Assembly (NCBI RefSeq): GCF_032190615.1
Contig: NZ_JAVLAT010000001.1
Location: forward strand, 1,248,501 to 1,312,500
DNA: 64,000 bases
Source of the DNA: Brucella pseudogrignonensis
GTDB taxonomy: Bacteria; Pseudomonadota; Alphaproteobacteria; Rhizobiales; Rhizobiaceae
Reading direction: 5' to 3'
A program made the position numbers and the translations under genes. The notes under the pieces are model-generated. The model was not told the origin of the DNA and ran no database searches. It worked only from the letters and a program-made list of their open reading frames with translations. Position 1 is the stretch's first letter. Each line of letters begins with the position of its first letter. This document shows, piece after piece, positions 27,342 to 37,451 of the stretch.

Positions 27342-28112
27342 ATGAATGCATCATCAAAGCCTTTTTCATCTGAAGAATTAGAGCGCTATGCGCGCCATAT
27401 CGTGCTGCCGGAAATCGGTGGACCGGGGCAGCAGAAGCTCAAAGCTGCTCGTGTGCTGATTGTCGGCGCAGGTGGGCTTGGCGCGCCGGTGCTGCAATAT
27501 CTGGCTGCCGCAGGCGTTGGCACACTTGGCCTTGTCGATGACGATACCGTTTCGCTCTCCAACCTGCAAAGGCAGGTGATCCACGACACAGACAGCGTAG
27601 GGCAGAGCAAGGTTGAGAGCGCCAAAGCATCTGTCGCCCGCATCAACCCGCATGTGAGTGTCGAAACGCACGCCTTGCGGCTGAATGGCCAAAATGCGCA
27701 GGCTTTAATCAGCCAGTATGATGTGGTGGTTGATGGGTCGGACAATTTCGCCACCCGTTATGCTTTGGCCGACGCAAGTTGGCTTGCCGAGCGTCCGCTG
27801 GTTTCAGGCGCTATGGGGCGCTTTGATGGCACGCTGACGGTCCTCATGCCCTATGCAAAAGGCGCTGACGGCACACAAAACCCGTCCTATCGAGATCTGT
27901 TTCCAGACATGCCGCCAGCGGGGTCCGTTCCCACCTGTGCTGAGGCTGGAGTTCTTGGCGTATTGCCGGGTGTGATTGGCAGTTTGCAAGCCATGGAAGT
28001 GATCAAGCTTGTAACAGGCATTGGTGAACCCCTTGTGGGCCGCTTATTGCTCTACAATGCATTGAACGTGCGTTTTGAGACCATTCGTTACAAGACCCGC
28101 AAACCCAAATGA
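27342..28112 (+). CDS. moeB: MoeB/ThiF-like E1 adenylyltransferase
   Basis: Enzymes of this family adenylate the C-terminus of a ubiquitin-like sulfur carrier such as MoaD or ThiS. The 256-residue protein has the nucleotide-binding motif IVGAGGLGAPVLQYLAAAGVG, then LVDDDTVSLSNLQRQVIH, and the catalytic cysteine region VPTCAEAGVLGVLPGVIG. The two CxxC pairs that bind structural zinc in E. coli MoeB seem to be absent: the first position reads NPSYRDLFP and the C-terminus ends RYKTRKPK without CPxC. Whether it serves molybdopterin or thiamine synthesis cannot be told. Its stop overlaps the GNAT start. Confidence 0.88.
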   Translation: MNASSKPFSSEELERYARHIVLPEIGGPGQQKLKAARVLIVGAGGLGAPVLQYLAAAGVGTLGLVDDDTVSLSNLQRQVIHDTDSVGQSKVESAKASVARINPHVSVETHALRLNGQNAQALISQYDVVVDGSDNFATRYALADASWLAERPLVSGAMGRFDGTLTVLMPYAKGADGTQNPSYRDLFPDMPPAGSVPTCAEAGVLGVLPGVIGSLQAMEVIKLVTGIGEPLVGRLLLYNALNVRFETIRYKTRKPK

Positions 28113-28597
28113 ATTCTGTTCGTATCGCTTTTATTGGTGCAGAGTTTCAGCAATGGGGCGAGCTTCTCAAGCTTATTCGGGATAGCTTTGCTTATATGGA
28201 TGGCGTGATCGACCCGCCATCGTCCGCACATTTGTTAACGGTTGAAAACTTGCAGACCAAGGCCCGGGACGAACTGGGCTTTGCAGCTTTTCTCGGTGAC
28301 CAACTCGCTGGTTGTGTGTTTATCAAGGAAAAAGACGATCACTTCTATCTCGGGAAGCTCGCAGTCGCGCCCGCTTTTGAGGGACAAGGCATCGGTCGCA
28401 GGTTGATGGAAGAAGCAGAGCAGCAGGCTGTTGCGCATGGCAAGCCAGAATTAGAACTGCAAACGCGGATAGAACTCACGCGTAATCACGCTGTTTTTGA
28501 AAAGCTTGGCTTTCGCAAGATTGCCGAGACATCTCATCCGGGTTTTGACCGCACAACGTCGATCACCATGCGCAAGTTAATCGCGCACGGTGATTAG
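28109..28597 (+). CDS. GNAT family N-acetyltransferase
   Basis: A 162-residue acetyltransferase. The acetyl-CoA binding motif is visible as LGKLAVAPAFEGQGIGRRLMEEAEQQA (residues about 90-116), and the C-terminal part FEKLGFRKIAETSHPGFDRTTSITMRK is the usual motif B region. The start overlaps the moeB-like stop by ATGA, so the two are translated together, but the substrate is unknown. Confidence 0.9.
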   Translation: MNSVRIAFIGAEFQQWGELLKLIRDSFAYMDGVIDPPSSAHLLTVENLQTKARDELGFAAFLGDQLAGCVFIKEKDDHFYLGKLAVAPAFEGQGIGRRLMEEAEQQAVAHGKPELELQTRIELTRNHAVFEKLGFRKIAETSHPGFDRTTSITMRKLIAHGD

Positions 28598-28609
28598 CCG
28601 GGTAACCTG

Positions 28610-29569
28610 TTAATATTGCGTAGCGCGGTCAACCACGTTTTCGAGCGTTCCGTCGCGTTCAAAGGCTTCAATCTGACGAATAATCTGCGGAACAATCGCA
28701 TTCGCAGACGAGCTTGCGGCTGCATGTGGGGTGATCGTCACCTTCGGATGCGTCCAGAGCGGGCTGTCAGAAGGCAAAGGTTCCTGATTAAACACATCAA
28801 GTGTCACCGCTGACAGCAATCCACGATCCAGTGCCGCGAGAATGTCGGCTTCATTCTGCAATCCGCCACGTCCCGCATTGATCAGCACAGGCGCACCCAG
28901 TGGGCCATCGCTTTTCAATTGTGCGAACATGGTCATGGACAGGATGCCCTTGGTGTCTGGCGTCAAAGGCAGAAGACAGACGAAAATATCGGCAGTTTTG
29001 AGGAAGCGTGTAAAGCCTTCTTTGCCGTTGAAGGTCTGCACGCCGTCGATCTCCTGCGGGCGGCGGCTCCAGCCGGTAACATTGAAGCCTAGCACTTTAA
29101 GCTTGTCTGCTGCATCGCGGCCAAGCACGCCAAGCCCCATGATGCCCACTGTCACTTCATGGGCTGCTGGCTGGCGTGGATCCTCGTGCCAGACGTGGTT
29201 CTTCTGCTGCTTGCGATAGCTTGCGCCCAGACGGTGATGATCAAGCACCTGCCAGACCACATATTCGGTCATGCGCATGGTGAGATCATCGGAAATGACA
29301 CGCACCAAGGGCACATCCGGGATATGCGGATCATGGAAGACATGATCCACACCAGCGCCCAGCGAAAAGATAACTTTCAGGTTCGGCAGATTGGCCAGAG
29401 AACCGGGCTTCTGCTTCCACACAAGCGCATATTCGATGTTTGGATCATTCTCAGCACGCTCTGTCACGACATTGCGTTCAGGCGCATGCGCCTTGAAGCT
29501 ATCGGTCCAGGTTGCCGGGTCCCAATTGGTTATTGCGAGAAGAATGTTGCCATCATTTTTGCCTGTCAT
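28610..29569 (-). CDS. ghrA: Glyoxylate/hydroxypyruvate reductase A-like dehydrogenase
   Basis: A 319-residue D-2-hydroxyacid dehydrogenase closest in feel to GhrA. It has the Rossmann motif GIMGLGVLGRDAADKL, the arginine-containing INAGRGGLQNEADIL and the catalytic His in ITPHAAASS. The N-terminal part FSLGAGVDHVF is typical of the GhrA subgroup. The gene overlaps the end of yejF by four bases, so it may be the last gene of the yej transcript. Substrate identity is inferred from family only. Confidence 0.87.
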   Translation of the reverse strand: MTGKNDGNILLAITNWDPATWTDSFKAHAPERNVVTERAENDPNIEYALVWKQKPGSLANLPNLKVIFSLGAGVDHVFHDPHIPDVPLVRVISDDLTMRMTEYVVWQVLDHHRLGASYRKQQKNHVWHEDPRQPAAHEVTVGIMGLGVLGRDAADKLKVLGFNVTGWSRRPQEIDGVQTFNGKEGFTRFLKTADIFVCLLPLTPDTKGILSMTMFAQLKSDGPLGAPVLINAGRGGLQNEADILAALDRGLLSAVTLDVFNQEPLPSDSPLWTHPKVTITPHAAASSSANAIVPQIIRQIEAFERDGTLENVVDRATQY

Positions 29570-31203
29570 TGCTTAACTCCTCCCGGTGTGGCCTCCATGT
29601 GGAAAGCCGCTGCCATCAACGCTTTTGTATAATCCGTCTTTGGATTGGCAAAGACTTCCTTTGACGTTCCGTATTCGACTGCTTTGCCATTGCGCATAAC
29701 CAGTACATCATTGGCCAGTGCCCGCACTACTTTCAAGTCGTGGCTTATGAAAAGATAAGCCAGATCATGCTTCTTCTGCAATGCACGCAAAAGATCGACA
29801 ACCTGCGCCTGAACGCTCATATCAAGCGCCGAGGTTGGCTCATCCAGCATCACGAATTTTGGATTGAGCACCATGGCACGCGCAATCGCGATGCGCTGAC
29901 GCTGACCACCGGAAAACTCGTGCGGATAGCGGAAGCGGGTTTCAGGATCGAGGTTCACTTCGTTGAGTGCAGAAACAACCCGCTCGTCGCGATCATCGGC
30001 GGACAGCTTTGGTTCATGCACCAGAAGCCCTTCCGCAATAATATCTGCGATGGTCATGCGTGGGCTGAGGGATCCGAATGGATCCTGAAAAACGATCTGC
30101 ATTTCGCGCCGCAGCGGACGCATATCCTTGAAGCTGAATTGCGCAATATCGCGACCGTCAAAACGAATCTCACCTTTTGATGAGATCATCCGTGAAAGCG
30201 CAAGACCAAGTGTGGTTTTGCCGGAGCCTGATTCCCCCACAACGCCAAGCGTTTGGCCAGCACGCAGTTGCACATCAATGCCGTCCACGGCTTTCACATG
30301 ATCGACTGTCTTGCGCAGAAAGCCCTTCTTGATTGGAAACCAGACGCGAACGTCTTTGCCTTCCATCACCGTTTTGGCATTGAGATCCGCAGCAGGCGGC
30401 TCGCCCTTTGGTTCTGCCGCGAGCAGATGCTTTGTATAGTCATGCTGCGGATTTTCGAAAATTTCTTTCGTCGGTCCAGCTTCGACAATCTTGCCTTTGC
30501 TCATCACGCAGACCCGGTCAGCGATCTTGCGCACAATGCCAAGATCATGCGTGATGAAGAGCATCGACATCCCCTGCGAGGCTTTGAGTTCCGCAAGAAG
30601 CTCCAAAATCTGTGCCTGAACGGTCACATCGAGCGCGGTTGTCGGCTCGTCGGCGATCAGCAGCTTTGGCTTGTTGGCGAGCGCCATGGCGATCATCACA
30701 CGCTGACGCTGCCCACCTGAAAGCTGATGCGGGAAGGACGCAAGGCGTTTTTCTGGTTCGCGGATACCAACCTCATGCAGAAGCTCAAGCGTGCGCTTGC
30801 GCGCCGCCTGATCACCCATGCCCTGATGCATTTTCAGGATTTCAGCGATCTGTCGTTCCACCGTATGCAACGGATTGAGCGACGTCATCGGCTCCTGAAA
30901 GATCATCGTCACATCATTGCCGCGCACGCGCCGCAACTCTGGCTCGGATGCCTTCATCAGATCCTTGCCGTTGAAGATAACCTCACCGGAAGGATGGCTC
31001 GCAGCCGGATAGGGCAGAAGCTTGAGGATGGAGAGGGCTGATACCGACTTGCCAGAACCCGATTCGCCCACAAGTGCTATGGTTTCTCCTTCAGCAATGT
31101 CGAAGGAAACGCGGTCCACGGAAATGCGCTCTTCACCATTCTGGCGAAAAGCGACCGAAAGATCGCGGACAGAAAGCAACGGCTTATTCATCGACCCACT
31201 CAT
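29566..31203 (-). CDS. yejF: Peptide ABC transporter ATP-binding protein, YejF type
   Basis: A 545-residue protein carrying two fused ATPase domains, as in YejF. Walker A motifs are LVGESGSGKS and VVGESGSGKTT, the signatures LSGGQRQRVMIA and FSGGQRQRIAIA, and Walker B LLIADEPTTALD and FVMLDEPTSALD. Both domains look catalytically complete. It energises import by YejB/YejE with the binding proteins encoded upstream. Start overlaps the yejE stop by ATGA. Confidence 0.95.
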   Translation of the reverse strand: MSGSMNKPLLSVRDLSVAFRQNGEERISVDRVSFDIAEGETIALVGESGSGKSVSALSILKLLPYPAASHPSGEVIFNGKDLMKASEPELRRVRGNDVTMIFQEPMTSLNPLHTVERQIAEILKMHQGMGDQAARKRTLELLHEVGIREPEKRLASFPHQLSGGQRQRVMIAMALANKPKLLIADEPTTALDVTVQAQILELLAELKASQGMSMLFITHDLGIVRKIADRVCVMSKGKIVEAGPTKEIFENPQHDYTKHLLAAEPKGEPPAADLNAKTVMEGKDVRVWFPIKKGFLRKTVDHVKAVDGIDVQLRAGQTLGVVGESGSGKTTLGLALSRMISSKGEIRFDGRDIAQFSFKDMRPLRREMQIVFQDPFGSLSPRMTIADIIAEGLLVHEPKLSADDRDERVVSALNEVNLDPETRFRYPHEFSGGQRQRIAIARAMVLNPKFVMLDEPTSALDMSVQAQVVDLLRALQKKHDLAYLFISHDLKVVRALANDVLVMRNGKAVEYGTSKEVFANPKTDYTKALMAAAFHMEATPGGVKQ

Positions 31204-32342
31204 TGAAACGCCTTTCGTGGATCGAATGCATCACGCGTTGCTTCACCGATGAAAATCAGCAGCGACAGCATCACCGAGATCACCACAAAGCCGGTAATAC
31301 CAAGCCAGGGTGCCTGAAGGTTGTTCTTGCCCTGAGCGAGCAATTCGCCGAGCGAAGCCGAACCGGGCGGCAGACCAAAGCCTAAGAAATCTAGCGCGGT
31401 CAGCGTGGTGATCGAACCATTGAGAATGAACGGCAGGAAGGTGAGCGTTGCCACCATCGCATTGGGCAGCAGATGCCGCCACATGATGGTGCCGTTTTTT
31501 ACGCCAAGCGCACGGGCTGCATTCACATATTCAAAGTTTCTGGCACGCAGGAATTCGGCACGGACAACGCCAACGAAGGCAACCCATGAGAACAATAGCA
31601 TAATGCCGAGCAAGACCCAGAACCCGGGTGGTAATATCGCAGCTATAATGAGCAACAGATAGAGAACCGGAATCGAAGACCAGATTTCGATGACACGCTG
31701 GAAGATCAGATCGACCCAGCCGCCGAAATAGCCCTGCACAGCACCAGCGGTCACGCCGATGACGGCGGAGAAGAAGGTGAGGATCAGGCCGAACAGCACC
31801 GAAATGCGGAAGCCATAAAGCGCACGCGCAAACACATCGCGCGCCTGATCGTCTGTGCCGAGCCAGTTGAAATTGCCAACAATACAATTCGGATCATTCA
31901 CACCCAGCGGATAACGCTGGCAGCGTTGTTCTTCTGTATAAAGCCAGAATGGCTTGGATGGTGCAGCTTCCGGAATGTCGTTATTGACGGTGTTGTAGGA
32001 ATAGCGGACTGGCGGCCAGATCGCCCAGCCATTGTTGTTGATCTCGTCCTGTATCACCGGATCGCGATAATCTGTGACCGCATAAAAACCGCCAAATTTC
32101 TCTTCCGGGTAATCAACAAAAACCGGCGTCAGCAGCTCGCCCTTATAGGAAACGAGGATGGGCTTATCGTTGGCGATAAACTCGGAGCAAAGTGCCGCCA
32201 CGAGCAGGAACAAGAAAATCCACAGCGACCAGTAACCACGCCTATTGGCTTTAAAATTCTGCCAGCGCCGACGATTGAGCGGCGAGAGAAATGGGCGCTT
32301 TACGGGCTTTGCGGCAGGGGTAAGAGTGGTGTCTGTCATCAC
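31200..32342 (-). CDS. yejE: Peptide ABC transporter permease, YejE type
   Basis: A 380-residue inner-membrane permease. The N-terminal helix ([19 protein letters not shown]) is followed by a long periplasmic segment (residues about 55-165), then five helices with the DppC-type EAA loop ([20 protein letters not shown]). The large periplasmic insert, including the [20 protein letters not shown] motif, is typical of the YejE branch. The ATG overlaps the yejB stop. Confidence 0.94.
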   Translation of the reverse strand: MMTDTTLTPAAKPVKRPFLSPLNRRRWQNFKANRRGYWSLWIFLFLLVAALCSEFIANDKPILVSYKGELLTPVFVDYPEEKFGGFYAVTDYRDPVIQDEINNNGWAIWPPVRYSYNTVNNDIPEAAPSKPFWLYTEEQRCQRYPLGVNDPNCIVGNFNWLGTDDQARDVFARALYGFRISVLFGLILTFFSAVIGVTAGAVQGYFGGWVDLIFQRVIEIWSSIPVLYLLLIIAAILPPGFWVLLGIMLLFSWVAFVGVVRAEFLRARNFEYVNAARALGVKNGTIMWRHLLPNAMVATLTFLPFILNGSITTLTALDFLGFGLPPGSASLGELLAQGKNNLQAPWLGITGFVVISVMLSLLIFIGEATRDAFDPRKAFQ

Positions 32343-33436
32343 ACATCCCTCCGGTCAAAGTCGATGCGCGGGTCAATCCATGTGTACATCAGATCAGACA
32401 ACAGCCCGACCAAGAGGCCGATTAGCGAGAAAATAAACAGGCTGGCAAACACGACCGGATAATCGCGATTGATAATCGACTGATAGCCGAGCAAGCCTAG
32501 ACCATCGAGCGAGAAGATCGTTTCAATCAGCAGTGAGCCGGTAAAGAAGGCCGAGATAAATGCGCCTGGAAAACCGGCAATGACGATCAACATGGCGTTT
32601 CGAAACACGTGGCGGTAAAGCACCTGATGTTCCGTCAGACCCTTCGCGCGTGCCGTTGTTACATATTGTTTGCGGATTTCTTCCAGAAATGAATTCTTGG
32701 TCAGAAGCGTTGTCGTGGCAAAGGCTGAAAGCACAAGTGCTGTCACGGGTAGAACCATGTGCCAGAGATAATCGCCAATCTTGCCCCAGAGCGACATTTG
32801 CGCAAAATCAGGCGATGTGAGGCCGCGCAGCGGGAACCAGTCGAAGAACGAGCCGCCCGCAAAAAGTACAATCAGCAGGATTGCAAACAGAAAACTCGGA
32901 ATTGCGTAGCCGACGATGATGATCGCGCTGGTCCATGTATCAAAGCGCGTGCCTTCCTTGATCGCCTTGCGAATGCCAAGCGGAATCGAAATCAGATAGG
33001 AAAGGAATGTAAGCCAAAGGCCGAGTGAGATTGAAACCGGCATTTTTTCTTTGATCAGGTCGATGACGCTGATGTCACGGAAGTAGCTACGGCCAAAATC
33101 GAAACTCATGTAGCTCCAGAGCATATGACCAAAACGCTCAAGCGGCGGCTTGTCGAAGCCGAATTGCTTTTCAAGGTCGGCAATGAATTGTGGATCAAGA
33201 CCTTGCGCACCGCGATATTTGGAATTGACCGAGCCGCTATCGATAGCGGTTTGTCCGGCATCAGCGCCACCGCCGGAAATACGATCAAGAGCGTCGCCAC
33301 CCTGACCGGAGAGCTGCGCGATCACGCGTTCAACAGGTCCACCGGGCGCAAATTGAACGACCGCAAAAGATATGGCCATAATGCCGAGGATCGTCGGGAT
33401 CATTAAAAGCAGGCGGCGTAAAATATATGCGCCCAT
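32339..33436 (-). CDS. yejB: Peptide ABC transporter permease, YejB type
   Basis: A 365-residue permease of the DppB class. It begins [20 protein letters not shown], has an extended periplasmic segment between about residues 35 and 105 (longer than in DppB, as in YejB), and the EAA loop around [20 protein letters not shown]. It forms the channel with YejE. It follows a 73-base gap after the second binding-protein gene. Confidence 0.94.
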   Translation of the reverse strand: MGAYILRRLLLMIPTILGIMAISFAVVQFAPGGPVERVIAQLSGQGGDALDRISGGGADAGQTAIDSGSVNSKYRGAQGLDPQFIADLEKQFGFDKPPLERFGHMLWSYMSFDFGRSYFRDISVIDLIKEKMPVSISLGLWLTFLSYLISIPLGIRKAIKEGTRFDTWTSAIIIVGYAIPSFLFAILLIVLFAGGSFFDWFPLRGLTSPDFAQMSLWGKIGDYLWHMVLPVTALVLSAFATTTLLTKNSFLEEIRKQYVTTARAKGLTEHQVLYRHVFRNAMLIVIAGFPGAFISAFFTGSLLIETIFSLDGLGLLGYQSIINRDYPVVFASLFIFSLIGLLVGLLSDLMYTWIDPRIDFDRRDV

Positions 33437-33509
33437 CAGCTCTCACAGCTCCACATGTTCAGATTGCTCTCACGGCTTGCCAATAGTTTCGCCTTTATAT
33501 TTTTAAAAA

Positions 33510-35357
33510 TTACGGTTTAGTCCACCAAAGCGTCTCGACCGGAAAGCCATAATCGGGCTTCGGCTCCTTAAAGCCAAACCGATCCCAATAGGCAACCAGA
33601 TGATTCGCTGCTGTCCAATTTGGAATCCACTCCAGCCGGATACGCAAGTAGCGATCTAACACCCGTATCGTTGCAATGAGCTCGTCGCGAGTGGAAACCC
33701 GTCCGACATCGTCGATCAATGCATCGATTATCGGGTCGGAAGTACCCGGAAGATTATAGCTGCCCGGTGTCTTGGCTGAGTCCGAGCCGAACATGCTGGC
33801 GAGCGATTCTTTTGTCGGCGTTGCACCAAACTGCATCGCTATGCCCACCAGATCGAAGTCGAAATCCTGTATTCGCGCCTGATATTGGCTTGGATCGACC
33901 AGTCGCAAACTGGCATCAATGCCGATTGCCCGCATTTTTTGCACAAACGGATTATAGATGCGCGAAAAGCTTTCCGAATTGCTGAGGATCTCCAGCGAGA
34001 ATTTTTCGCCGCTCTTGCCGTGGAACTGGCCGTTTTTGCGTTCAAAGCCCGCTGCATGCATCAGCTCAATCGCGCGCGAAAACTGTTTGCGGTCGCGACC
34101 GGAACCGTCCGAGACGGGCATGAGAGAGACTTCACCAAAGGCTGCATCGGGAATTTTACCGCGATAGCGTTCCAGCACTTTCATTTCATCTGGTGTCGGC
34201 AAGCCCACGGCCTGAAAATCAGAGCCATTGAAATTGGATTGCGAGCGTTCATAGGTCGAATAGAACAGGTTCGCATTCGTCCATTCAAAGTCGAAACAGA
34301 GATTGATTGCTTCGCGCACCCGTGGATCTCGAAAGCGTTCGCGGCGCTGGTTGAGCGCCCATGCCTGCATCAAAGGGCGCTTTTCTCGCGGAAAAGTCCG
34401 TTTGATAATCTTCTTCTGCTCAATGGCCGGGAAGTCGTAGGCCGTAGCCCAGTTTTTAGCGATGCTTTCCCGCCGGAAGTCGATATTGCCTTTCTTGAAA
34501 GCTTCAAATTCCGGCTGACGATCACGATAAAACTCGATCCTCAGATGATCGAAGTTATTGGAGCCGCGCTGCACAGGCAAATCTTTGGCCCAATAGTCAT
34601 CAACACGATCATATTCGATTGACTGACCAGCAACCACTTTTCCGACGCGATAAGCGCCCGATCCGAGGATGACGTCCATATTGGCTGTATCGAAATCGCG
34701 ATCCTTAAACCAGTCTTTCGATAATATCGGTAGCGTCACCGCATCAAGAATAGCGCCGACACCGCGGTCTGCAGCAAAGTGCATCTCGACTTGGCTGCTC
34801 CCAATTTCCTTTACAGTCTCGAGCGCGGCAAGCGTTTGCCGGATAAGCGGATGGCCCTTTTCTTTCAGCGTCGTGTACGTGAATACCACGTCTTTCGCTT
34901 CAATCGGCGAACCATCGTGAAAGCGTGCTTCCTTGCGCAGTTTAAAGAGACAGGTGCGCCGATCTTTGGAGAGCGTGACGCTTTCAGCAATCAGTCCATA
35001 GACCGCATCCGGCTCATCAAGCGCTGATGCCATGAGCCCATCAAAGGTCAGCTCCATGCGTGGCGGCGCGTCACCCTTGAAAGTTAACGTATTCAGCGTG
35101 TTGAAGGTGGCAGTGTTTTGATTCCAGTACCATGTATTGGGCGCGAGCGTGAACGTTCCGCCTTTGGGTGCATCCGGGTTCACATAATCGAAATGCGTGA
35201 ATTCGGGCGGGTATTTCAGTTCGCCAAAGGCTGATAATCCATGCAAGGGCTTGTCGACGGCAAGCTTTGCAAAAGCAATTTCCGGCAGGTAGACAGCGAT
35301 CGCTGCAATGCCTGAGAGCCCGAGAAAATGGCGGCGATCCATGCGAAGAGTTGTCAT
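33510..35357 (-). CDS. yejA: Yej-type peptide-binding protein, second copy (Tat-like signal)
   Basis: A 615-residue extracellular solute-binding protein of family 5. Its N-terminus MDRRHFLGLSGIAAIAVYLP contains a twin-arginine-type motif (RRHFLG), so it may be exported folded through Tat. The mature part starts PLHGLSAFGELKYPPEFTHFDYVNPDAPKGGTF, the same hallmark as its neighbour. It lies 12 bases after the first copy. The two are diverged paralogues, likely with different peptide preferences. Confidence 0.93.
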   Translation of the reverse strand: MTTLRMDRRHFLGLSGIAAIAVYLPEIAFAKLAVDKPLHGLSAFGELKYPPEFTHFDYVNPDAPKGGTFTLAPNTWYWNQNTATFNTLNTLTFKGDAPPRMELTFDGLMASALDEPDAVYGLIAESVTLSKDRRTCLFKLRKEARFHDGSPIEAKDVVFTYTTLKEKGHPLIRQTLAALETVKEIGSSQVEMHFAADRGVGAILDAVTLPILSKDWFKDRDFDTANMDVILGSGAYRVGKVVAGQSIEYDRVDDYWAKDLPVQRGSNNFDHLRIEFYRDRQPEFEAFKKGNIDFRRESIAKNWATAYDFPAIEQKKIIKRTFPREKRPLMQAWALNQRRERFRDPRVREAINLCFDFEWTNANLFYSTYERSQSNFNGSDFQAVGLPTPDEMKVLERYRGKIPDAAFGEVSLMPVSDGSGRDRKQFSRAIELMHAAGFERKNGQFHGKSGEKFSLEILSNSESFSRIYNPFVQKMRAIGIDASLRLVDPSQYQARIQDFDFDLVGIAMQFGATPTKESLASMFGSDSAKTPGSYNLPGTSDPIIDALIDDVGRVSTRDELIATIRVLDRYLRIRLEWIPNWTAANHLVAYWDRFGFKEPKPDYGFPVETLWWTKP

Positions 35358-35369
35358 TCTATCGATACT

Positions 35370-37238
35370 CTACTGGGCGCCAGTCTTGATCTTTGATTCC
35401 TTTGCAGGATCTATCCACCACGAAAACGGGTCAATTCCCATATAATCAGGTTGCTTATCGGGCATACCAAACTTGTTCCAATAAGCCACATTGATGTGGT
35501 CCGAATACCATTGTGGAATGACGTAGTAGTTCCACAACAATGCACGATCGAGGGCATGGCTTGCCGCTACCAGTTCGTCGCGATCTTTCGCATAGATGAT
35601 GCGATCAATCAGCTTGTCGATGGCTGGATTCTTGATACCCGCATAGTTGCGGCTGCCTTTAAAGTCCGCTGCTTTCGAGCCCCACATATCGCGCTGCTCG
35701 TTGCCCGGCGAGGCAGTTTGCGGGGTGACAGACGATATCACATCATAGTCGAAGTCATTGAGGCGAGCCTGATACTGTGCAGCATCGACGGTGCGAATTC
35801 GCGCATCAATACCGATCTTTTTCAGGTTTTGGATATAGAGATTGTGGACGCGTTCAAATGTTGGGCCGTCATCTAAAAACTCAATCGTGAACTGCTTGCC
35901 ATTGGCATCAACCAGCTTGTTGTTCTGTAGTTTCCAGCCTGCTTCACCAAAGAGTTGCAGCGCTTTTCGCAAATTATCGCGTGTTGCCTGTGGCGTGTCA
36001 TAAACGGGCGCTTTGAACTCGTCTGTGAGGGCTGCTGCGGGCAGCGCATCCTTTACCGTTTCAAGAATGGCTTTTTCTTCAGCCGTTGGCGGACCATCGA
36101 GCTGCAATTCATTGCCGGAGAAATAGCTGTTGATGCGGGTATATTGGTTGAAGAATAGCAACCGGTTCATGGTTTCAAAATCGAAAGCGTATGTCAGCGC
36201 TTCACGCACTTTCGGATCCTTGAACTTGTCTTTGCGGGTGTTGAGGAAATAGCCCTGCATCCGCCCGACAGCATTATATGGGAACGACTTTTTCACCACA
36301 TCGCCGCGCTGTACTGCCGGAAAATTATATTGCTCGGCCCAGCGCTGCGCCCGGTTCTCATTGCGATAATCGTATTGGCCGCCTTTTTTGAAGGCTTCCC
36401 AGGTTGCGTCCTCGCTTAAGTAATACTCGTAACGCACTTCATCAAAATTGTTGCGGCCAACACTATCGGGCAAATCCTTGCCCCAATAATCGGCAACGCG
36501 CTCCCATACGACCGAACTTCCCGGGACGGCGCTTTTGATTTTATAAGCAGCAGACCCCAGCGGAATTTCGAGTGTCGGGCGGCTGATGTCGCGTTGTTTT
36601 CCCTGCGCATCTTTGCCTTCCCACCAGTGCTTCGGAAGAACGGCAAGCTGTCCTAAGATTTGCGGAAGTTCGCGATTGCCCTTTTCTGAGAAGGTGAACT
36701 TCACTTCATGGTCGCCGGTCTTTTCGGCTTTTTCGACGTCGCCATAATATTTATTATACATGGGAGACTGCTTTTTCAGCACGTCGAACGACCAGATGAC
36801 GTCATCGACAGTGATTGGCTGCCCATCATGCCATTTCGCATTGGGATTGAGCTTGAACTTCACCCACGAATAATCATCAGGAAATTGTAGGGCTTCGGCG
36901 ATCAGCGGATATTGTGTTGAGCCTTGATCAAGAGAGTCGCTCATCAATGTGTCGTAAAGCATCCCGCCGCCGAATGGGGCGAGGCCAGCGGCTGGCACAC
37001 CTTGAACAACATAAGGGTTGAAGCTGTTGAATGTGCCAACCGCGACCTGATTGAGCGCGCCACCTTTCGGCGCATCAGGATTCACATGGTCATAATGCTT
37101 GAAACCAGCCGGATATTTGGGTTCGCCAACGAGGCTGGAAGAGGTGTGCCATTTTGGCTCGCTGTCTGCAGCGTACCCAAAAGATACCGTGCTCGCTAAC
37201 ATGGTGACTGCGAAAGCGCCCGCCCAAAAACCCTTCAT
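35370..37238 (-). CDS. yejA: Yej-type peptide-binding protein, first copy (Sec signal)
   Basis: A 622-residue family 5 solute-binding protein with a Sec signal peptide (MKGFWAGAFAVTMLASTVSFGYA). The mature start GEPKYPAGFKHYDHVNPDAPKGG and the long two-domain body fit YejA. It is the first gene of the yejA-yejA-yejB-yejE-yejF(-ghrA) series. In Brucella melitensis the Yej system has been reported to affect resistance to antimicrobial peptides; that role here is inference. Confidence 0.94.
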   Translation of the reverse strand: MKGFWAGAFAVTMLASTVSFGYAADSEPKWHTSSSLVGEPKYPAGFKHYDHVNPDAPKGGALNQVAVGTFNSFNPYVVQGVPAAGLAPFGGGMLYDTLMSDSLDQGSTQYPLIAEALQFPDDYSWVKFKLNPNAKWHDGQPITVDDVIWSFDVLKKQSPMYNKYYGDVEKAEKTGDHEVKFTFSEKGNRELPQILGQLAVLPKHWWEGKDAQGKQRDISRPTLEIPLGSAAYKIKSAVPGSSVVWERVADYWGKDLPDSVGRNNFDEVRYEYYLSEDATWEAFKKGGQYDYRNENRAQRWAEQYNFPAVQRGDVVKKSFPYNAVGRMQGYFLNTRKDKFKDPKVREALTYAFDFETMNRLLFFNQYTRINSYFSGNELQLDGPPTAEEKAILETVKDALPAAALTDEFKAPVYDTPQATRDNLRKALQLFGEAGWKLQNNKLVDANGKQFTIEFLDDGPTFERVHNLYIQNLKKIGIDARIRTVDAAQYQARLNDFDYDVISSVTPQTASPGNEQRDMWGSKAADFKGSRNYAGIKNPAIDKLIDRIIYAKDRDELVAASHALDRALLWNYYVIPQWYSDHINVAYWNKFGMPDKQPDYMGIDPFSWWIDPAKESKIKTGAQ

Positions 37239-37389
37239 CCAGCATCTCCGTTTCTGCTTCGGATATTGTGGAAGTGATTTTTATGGGTTTTTGCGGAGGA
37301 AGAAAGGCACAAGTTGAAAAAACACGCATGCACCGAAAACTCTTTGCTCTTCCAATTGTCTTTTCTCATAGATCGGTGCGGATGCTTAT

Positions 37390-37429
37390 AAAAAGACAAC
37401 GCCTCACTGCTTTAAACAGCGAGGCGTGT
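37390..37429 (-). terminator. Terminator after the BON-LysM gene
   Basis: ACGCCTC and GAGGCGT (37399-37405 and 37421-37427) with inner CTG/CAG form a hairpin followed on the minus strand by TGTCTTTTTATA, 23 bases past the stop. It separates this gene from yejA. Confidence 0.8.
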
Positions 37430-37451
37430 TGCATAGGGTTGAATATCAGCC

